A DNA stretch of 64,000 nt from Pseudomonadota bacterium (GTDB lineage: Bacteria > Pseudomonadota > Gammaproteobacteria > Burkholderiales > Burkholderiaceae_B): the NCBI GenBank assembly GCA_023423975.1, contig JAFAEO010000084.1:201908-265907 (forward strand). The letters are read 5' to 3'. Shown in pieces: positions 60,174-64,000 of the stretch. A program made the position numbers and the translations under genes. Position 1 is the first letter of the stretch. Each line of letters starts with the position of its first letter. The notes beneath the pieces were generated by a model that saw nothing but the letters and a program-made list of their open reading frames with translations, was not told where the DNA came from and made no database searches.

Positions 60174-60818
60174 TCAGGCAACTGCACTGACGTCCAGGGC
60201 AATAAGACTGTTCAGGCGAAACAGGCGTTCGCGCTTCAGGACAGTCTCCAGGGCCTCGCGGGGACGGCCGATCTTGACCGCATCGTCTGGAATCAGAGCC
60301 AGCAGTTGCATTAGCAAATCGGGGTTCAATTCGTAGCATTTGACCAGAAACGGGTCGGGGTCGAACAGCGACAGGCCCAGCAGGCGCAGTTCGCTGCGGT
60401 TGAAGTCACGCAGGTTTCGGGTCAGAATACAGACAGACTGGCCGTGATGCCGCGCAAGTGCGGCGCGGCCTGCAGCAATGACGTGCCAATCTTTGCGGTC
60501 GCTTTTGGACAGCCCGGTTTCGAATTCACTGACAATCCCCATATCAGCCTGAGGAAAGGCCGTTTGCATGTCCTGCCATTGAGCTGTGATATCTTCATCG
60601 GATACCGCCCAGACGCGGCTGGCGTTGCGGCGCCATTCCTGGCCGATATAGTCGGCCCAGACGGGTTCGAACATGCCCGATTGAGCCAGACGCAGCAGCA
60701 GGTTCTTAAGAATGGTGGACATCAGCACACAGGTATCCAGCACGACACGTTGGGGCAGCAGGTGACTGGCGGCGAGAGGATTGCACTCGGCGGCGGTGTC
60801 GGGAAAGCCTGAATTCAT
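60174..60818 (-). CDS. PIN-domain protein without an adjacent antitoxin
   Basis: 214 residues. RVVLDTCVLMSTILKNLLLR holds the first acidic residue, DRKDWHVIAAGRAALARHHG the middle and CILTRNLRDFNRSELRLLGL the last, the metal-binding set of PIN nucleases. The 80-residue C-terminal extension (DAVKIGRPREALETVLKRER) is absent in VapC toxins, and no antitoxin gene adjoins. It may be a tRNA- or RNA-acting nuclease of the PIN_3 type. Confidence 0.8.
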   Translation of the reverse strand: MNSGFPDTAAECNPLAASHLLPQRVVLDTCVLMSTILKNLLLRLAQSGMFEPVWADYIGQEWRRNASRVWAVSDEDITAQWQDMQTAFPQADMGIVSEFETGLSKSDRKDWHVIAAGRAALARHHGQSVCILTRNLRDFNRSELRLLGLSLFDPDPFLVKCYELNPDLLMQLLALIPDDAVKIGRPREALETVLKRERLFRLNSLIALDVSAVA

Positions 60819-60919
60819 TGACTGGTCAATCGGGATAGTTAAAATTTCATTGTACCGGCTGTGGTACCGTTCTTTGAGCGGCAGCTTTGTCTTCCGTCAA
60901 AAACTGTGTTGTATTACAT

Positions 60920-60945
60920 CTTGAAATGTGGGTAGTTGCCATTAT
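60920..60945 (+). promoter_or_regulatory. Possible heat-shock (sigma32) promoter of clpB
   Basis: CTTGAAA at 60920-60926, an 11-base spacer and CCATTAT-like -10 (60938-60945) resemble the sigma32 pattern CTTGAAA / CCCCATNT, about 57 bases before the clpB start. The spacer is at the short limit. Confidence 0.5.
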
Positions 60946-61001
60946 GTATTAAGCAACCTGGCCATATGTGCGTGGCCGTAATGAATGACATGGGAAGAAT
61001 C

Positions 61002-63599
61002 ATGAGATTTGACAAATTAACCACAAAATTTCAACAGGCGCTCGCTGACGCCCAAAGTCTTGCCGGCCGTAACGACAATCAGTACATCGAACCGGTTCAC
61101 GTTCTGTCCGCCTTGCTGGGCGACACAGACAGTGGCGCCGGCAGTCTGCTGGCGCGTGCCGGCGTCGCGGTCAATCGCGTCGGTCCGGCCCTGGACAGCG
61201 CCATCAAATCGCTGCCTCAGGTGCAGGGAGCCGAAGGGAACGTGCAGATCAGTCGAGAATTGAATGCACTGTTGACCGCAACCGACAAGGAAGCGGCCCG
61301 ACGGGGCGATGCTTTTATTGCAAGTGAATTATTTTTGCTGGCATTGGCCGAAGACAAGGGCGAGGCTGGCCGCATCCTGCGCGACTCGGGCTTGCAAAAA
61401 AAAGCGCTGGAAGCGGCTATTGAGGCCGTTCGTGGCGGTGCAGCCGTTGCAGACCAGGAAGGTGAAAGTAACCGTCAGGCACTGAAAAAATACACGACGG
61501 ACCTGACTGAGCGAGCCCGCATGGGCAAGCTGGATCCGGTCATCGGGCGTGACGACGAAATTCGCCGGGCCATCCAGATTCTGCAGCGCCGCACCAAAAA
61601 CAATCCGGTGCTCATTGGTGAGCCTGGTGTCGGTAAAACCGCCATCGTAGAGGGCCTGGCGCAGCGCATTATCAATGATGAAGTGCCCGAAACCTTGCGC
61701 GGCAAACGCGTGCTGTCGCTGGACCTGGCTGCGTTGCTGGCCGGGGCCAAATATCGCGGTGAGTTCGAGGAACGTCTCAAGGCAGTGCTCAAGGAACTGG
61801 CTCAGGATGATGGCAGCAATATTGTCTTTATCGACGAAATTCATACGATGGTTGGCGCAGGTAAGGCCGAAGGGGCGATGGACGCCGGCAATATGCTCAA
61901 GCCAGCGCTGTCACGCGGCGAACTGCATTGCATTGGCGCCACTACACTTGACGAATACCGTAAGTACATTGAGAAGGACGCCGCACTGGAACGACGCTTC
62001 CAGAAAGTGTTGATCAACGAACCCGATGTTGAAAGCACCATTGCCATATTGCGTGGCCTTCAGGAGCGCTATGAGTTGCACCACGGTGTCGATATTACCG
62101 ACCCGGCCATTGTCGCGGCCGCCGAGCTGTCCAATCGCTATATCACAGACCGCTTTTTGCCGGACAAGGCGATTGACCTGATCGACGAGGCTGCGGCGCG
62201 TATCCGCATGGAAATCGATTCGAAACCCGAAGTCATGGACCGCCTGGATCGTCGGATTATCCAGCTGAAAATTGAACGCGAGGCGGTGCGTAAAGAGACC
62301 GATGATGCATCTGCCCGTCGCCTGAAAGCGATTGAGGATGAGCTGGAAAAGCTGCAACGCGAGTACAACGACTACGAAGAGATCTGGAAAACCGAGAAAG
62401 CGGCGGTACAGGGGGCGCAGTCAATCAAGGAAGAGATTGAGAAGGTCAGGGCGCAGATGGCGGAATTTCAGCGCAAGGGCCAGTACGAGCAGTTGGCCGA
62501 GTTGCAATATAGCCGCCTGCCTGAACTGGAAGGGCGCCTGAAAGTTGCCGAGTCGGAAGAGTCCAGTAAGGCCAAGCCCCGCCTGCTGCGTACTGAAGTC
62601 GGTGCTGAAGAAATTGCAGAAGTGGTTTCTCGTGCTACCGGCATCCCGGTGTCAAAAATGATGCAGGGCGAGCGTGAAAAACTGCTTGGCATGGAAGATT
62701 TCCTGCATAAACGTGTGGTAGGTCAGGATGAAGCGGTAACGCTGGTGTCCGATGCGATCCGGCGCTCGCGCGCTGGTCTGTCCGACCCGTCACGGCCTTA
62801 TGGATCCTTTCTGTTTTTGGGCCCGACCGGCGTCGGTAAAACCGAGCTGACCAAGGCCCTGGCCGGCTTTCTGTTCGATTCGGAAGACCATCTGGTACGC
62901 ATCGATATGAGCGAATTCATGGAGAAGCATTCCGTGGCACGCCTGATTGGGGCGCCTCCCGGCTATGTGGGCTATGAAGAGGGCGGGTACCTGACCGAAG
63001 CGGTGCGGCGCAAGCCTTATAGCGTCATTCTGCTCGATGAGGTGGAAAAGGCTCATCCGGATGTGTTCAATATTCTGTTGCAGGTGCTCGATGATGGCCG
63101 TCTGACAGACGGGCAGGGGCGCACGGTAGACTTTCGCAATACCGTGATTGTGATGACCTCGAATTTGGGTTCGCATCACATTCAGAATATGGCTGGCGAG
63201 TCCTATGAAGCGATCAAGCAAGTGGTCTGGGAAGACGTGAAGCAGGCATTCCGGCCTGAGTTTCTGAACCGCATTGACGAAGTGGTGGTATTTCATTCGC
63301 TGGACAGCGCGCAGATCTCCTCCATTGCCCGGATTCAGCTGGATCGTCTGGCAGCCCGGTTGGCGGGGCAGGATATGCATTTGCATATTTCAGATGCTGC
63401 ACTGGCTTTGCTGGCCAAAAGTGGCTTTGATCCGGTATTTGGGGCAAGGCCGTTGAAACGTGCAATTCAGCAACACGTGGAAAATGGCATGGCAAGAAAA
63501 ATTCTCGAGGGAGAGTTCGGCCCTGGAGACACGGTATTGGTCGATGTAAAAGACGGCGTTTTTTTGTTCAGCCGCGAAAACAGTGATATTGCGGGCTAA
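61002..63599 (+). CDS. clpB: ClpB disaggregase
   Basis: 865 residues from ATG 61002 (MRFDKLTTKFQQALADAQ, the standard ClpB start; the upstream frame is rejected). N-domain 1-150, first AAA+ with GEPGVGKT and NIVFIDEIHTMVGAG, a coiled-coil middle domain (about 400-520), second AAA+ with GPTGVGKT and VILLDEVEKAHPDVF, and a C-terminal oligomerisation region. Hexameric ATPase that works with DnaK to rescue aggregated proteins. Normal length. Confidence 0.97.
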   Translation: MRFDKLTTKFQQALADAQSLAGRNDNQYIEPVHVLSALLGDTDSGAGSLLARAGVAVNRVGPALDSAIKSLPQVQGAEGNVQISRELNALLTATDKEAARRGDAFIASELFLLALAEDKGEAGRILRDSGLQKKALEAAIEAVRGGAAVADQEGESNRQALKKYTTDLTERARMGKLDPVIGRDDEIRRAIQILQRRTKNNPVLIGEPGVGKTAIVEGLAQRIINDEVPETLRGKRVLSLDLAALLAGAKYRGEFEERLKAVLKELAQDDGSNIVFIDEIHTMVGAGKAEGAMDAGNMLKPALSRGELHCIGATTLDEYRKYIEKDAALERRFQKVLINEPDVESTIAILRGLQERYELHHGVDITDPAIVAAAELSNRYITDRFLPDKAIDLIDEAAARIRMEIDSKPEVMDRLDRRIIQLKIEREAVRKETDDASARRLKAIEDELEKLQREYNDYEEIWKTEKAAVQGAQSIKEEIEKVRAQMAEFQRKGQYEQLAELQYSRLPELEGRLKVAESEESSKAKPRLLRTEVGAEEIAEVVSRATGIPVSKMMQGEREKLLGMEDFLHKRVVGQDEAVTLVSDAIRRSRAGLSDPSRPYGSFLFLGPTGVGKTELTKALAGFLFDSEDHLVRIDMSEFMEKHSVARLIGAPPGYVGYEEGGYLTEAVRRKPYSVILLDEVEKAHPDVFNILLQVLDDGRLTDGQGRTVDFRNTVIVMTSNLGSHHIQNMAGESYEAIKQVVWEDVKQAFRPEFLNRIDEVVVFHSLDSAQISSIARIQLDRLAARLAGQDMHLHISDAALALLAKSGFDPVFGARPLKRAIQQHVENGMARKILEGEFGPGDTVLVDVKDGVFLFSRENSDIAG

Positions 63600-63618
63600 A
63601 GCTGCTACGTTGCTGTGT

Positions 63619-63649
63619 AAAAGCCCGGGTGTTTCCCGGGCTTTTTTTT
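63619..63649 (+). terminator. clpB terminator
   Basis: AAAAGCCCGGG-TGTTT-CCCGGGCTTTTTTTT, a textbook Rho-independent stop 20 bases after the clpB stop codon. Confidence 0.95.
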
Positions 63650-63702
63650 GTATAAATTAAAGTTTAATGACAGTTGTATTGACGCCAGCGCATAAATATT
63701 CA

Positions 63703-63731
63703 TTGACACAGGTTCTTTTTACCGACATAGT
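63703..63731 (+). promoter_or_regulatory. Probable promoter of the cold-shock gene
   Basis: TTGACA, a 17-base spacer and CATAGT give a sigma70-type promoter about 150 bases before the csp start. The resulting long 5' leader (about 63740-63887) is typical of cold-shock genes, where it folds in a temperature-dependent way. Confidence 0.6.
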
Positions 63732-63887
63732 GTCACACATAAGATATTCAAGTTAAAGGAAGCCGTGCTTCGGTTATACGAAATAGGCTTCTGGTTACAG
63801 CGGTACTGTTTGCATGTGTCGTCTCCTTGAAGTCTTGTCCCAGAGATAGGATTTTATCTCAGTTTATTTATACATCAGGAAATCGAC

Positions 63888-64000
63888 ATGTCGACAGAAT
63901 CAGGAATTGTAAAGTGGTTTAATAACGAGAAAGGCTTTGGTTTCATCAAGCCCGCCTCAGGTGGTAAAGATCTGTTTGTGCACCACACAGACATCATCGG
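63888..64000 (+). CDS. Cold-shock protein, N-terminal part (runs off the right edge)
   Basis: ATG 63888 with AGGA upstream; 37 complete codons are visible: ESGIVKWFNNEKGFGFIKPA and KDLFVHHTDIIG, with RNP1 (KGFGFI) and RNP2 (LFVHH) of the CspA fold. Binds single-stranded nucleic acid as an RNA chaperone. The C-terminal half is outside the window. Confidence 0.95.
   Translation, partial: MSTESGIVKWFNNEKGFGFIKPASGGKDLFVHHTDII

Overview
The window looks like a chromosome segment of a Betaproteobacterium in the Burkholderiales, most likely Alcaligenaceae (Advenella-like). This is inferred from the Bug/TctC solute receptor, the CaiB/BaiF CoA-transferase operon, the fused TRAP permease and the general gene style. 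No rRNA or other firm marker is present, so the genus is a guess.

Bases 1-13056 are the integrase-proximal half of a lambda-like prophage whose structural genes lie left of the window. A leftward early operon (Cro, CII-like, replication protein) diverges from a CI-type repressor at 2010-2082. After the repressor comes an accessory block in the position of lambda rex: a secreted protein, a small charged protein, a two-gene module with a DUF1828-like partner, and two stress-type genes on the minus strand (DUF1328, CsbD). A second control region at 5500-5580 repeats the operator motif over a clear promoter and starts a rightward operon: small genes, Bet recombinase, exonuclease, coiled-coil protein, a gene-free and hairpin-rich 0.67 kb stretch (candidate large structured RNA), an RMF-like protein, SSB, a DUF4224 protein and integrase. 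The prophage ends at a 3' tRNA fragment (attachment site). Bases 13083-16414 hold a second, decayed prophage: frameshifted integrase, metallopeptidase, DUF2280 protein, and a terminase stub fused in frame to a HigA-type antitoxin.

Bases 16560-26266 are mostly small housekeeping and envelope genes: YCII, GFA, GST, lumazine synthase under an FMN riboswitch, methyltransferase, I78 inhibitor, lipocalin and other lipoproteins. An aqpZ gene is broken by a single in-frame TGA. Bases 26267-36628 encode a 3453-residue trimeric autotransporter adhesin, followed by a BamE-like lipoprotein. Its stalk contains four 357-bp repeats and then thirteen repeats of exactly 450 bp.

Bases 37566-41551 form an acyl-CoA operon (CoA-transferase, TctC receptor, enoyl-CoA hydratase, LysR). 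Bases 44763-52297 form a second catabolic operon: TRAP transporter, SDR, SCP2-type thiolase, acyl-CoA ligase and two PPC/DUF296 proteins. A UxaA/GarD-type dehydratase and a FadR-type regulator (52556-55020) diverge from a polar amino-acid-type ABC transporter (55166-58312), with two matching operators between them. The right end carries a LysR regulator, an NRDE/TANGO2 protein, a PIN protein, clpB behind a heat-shock-like promoter, and the start of a cold-shock gene.
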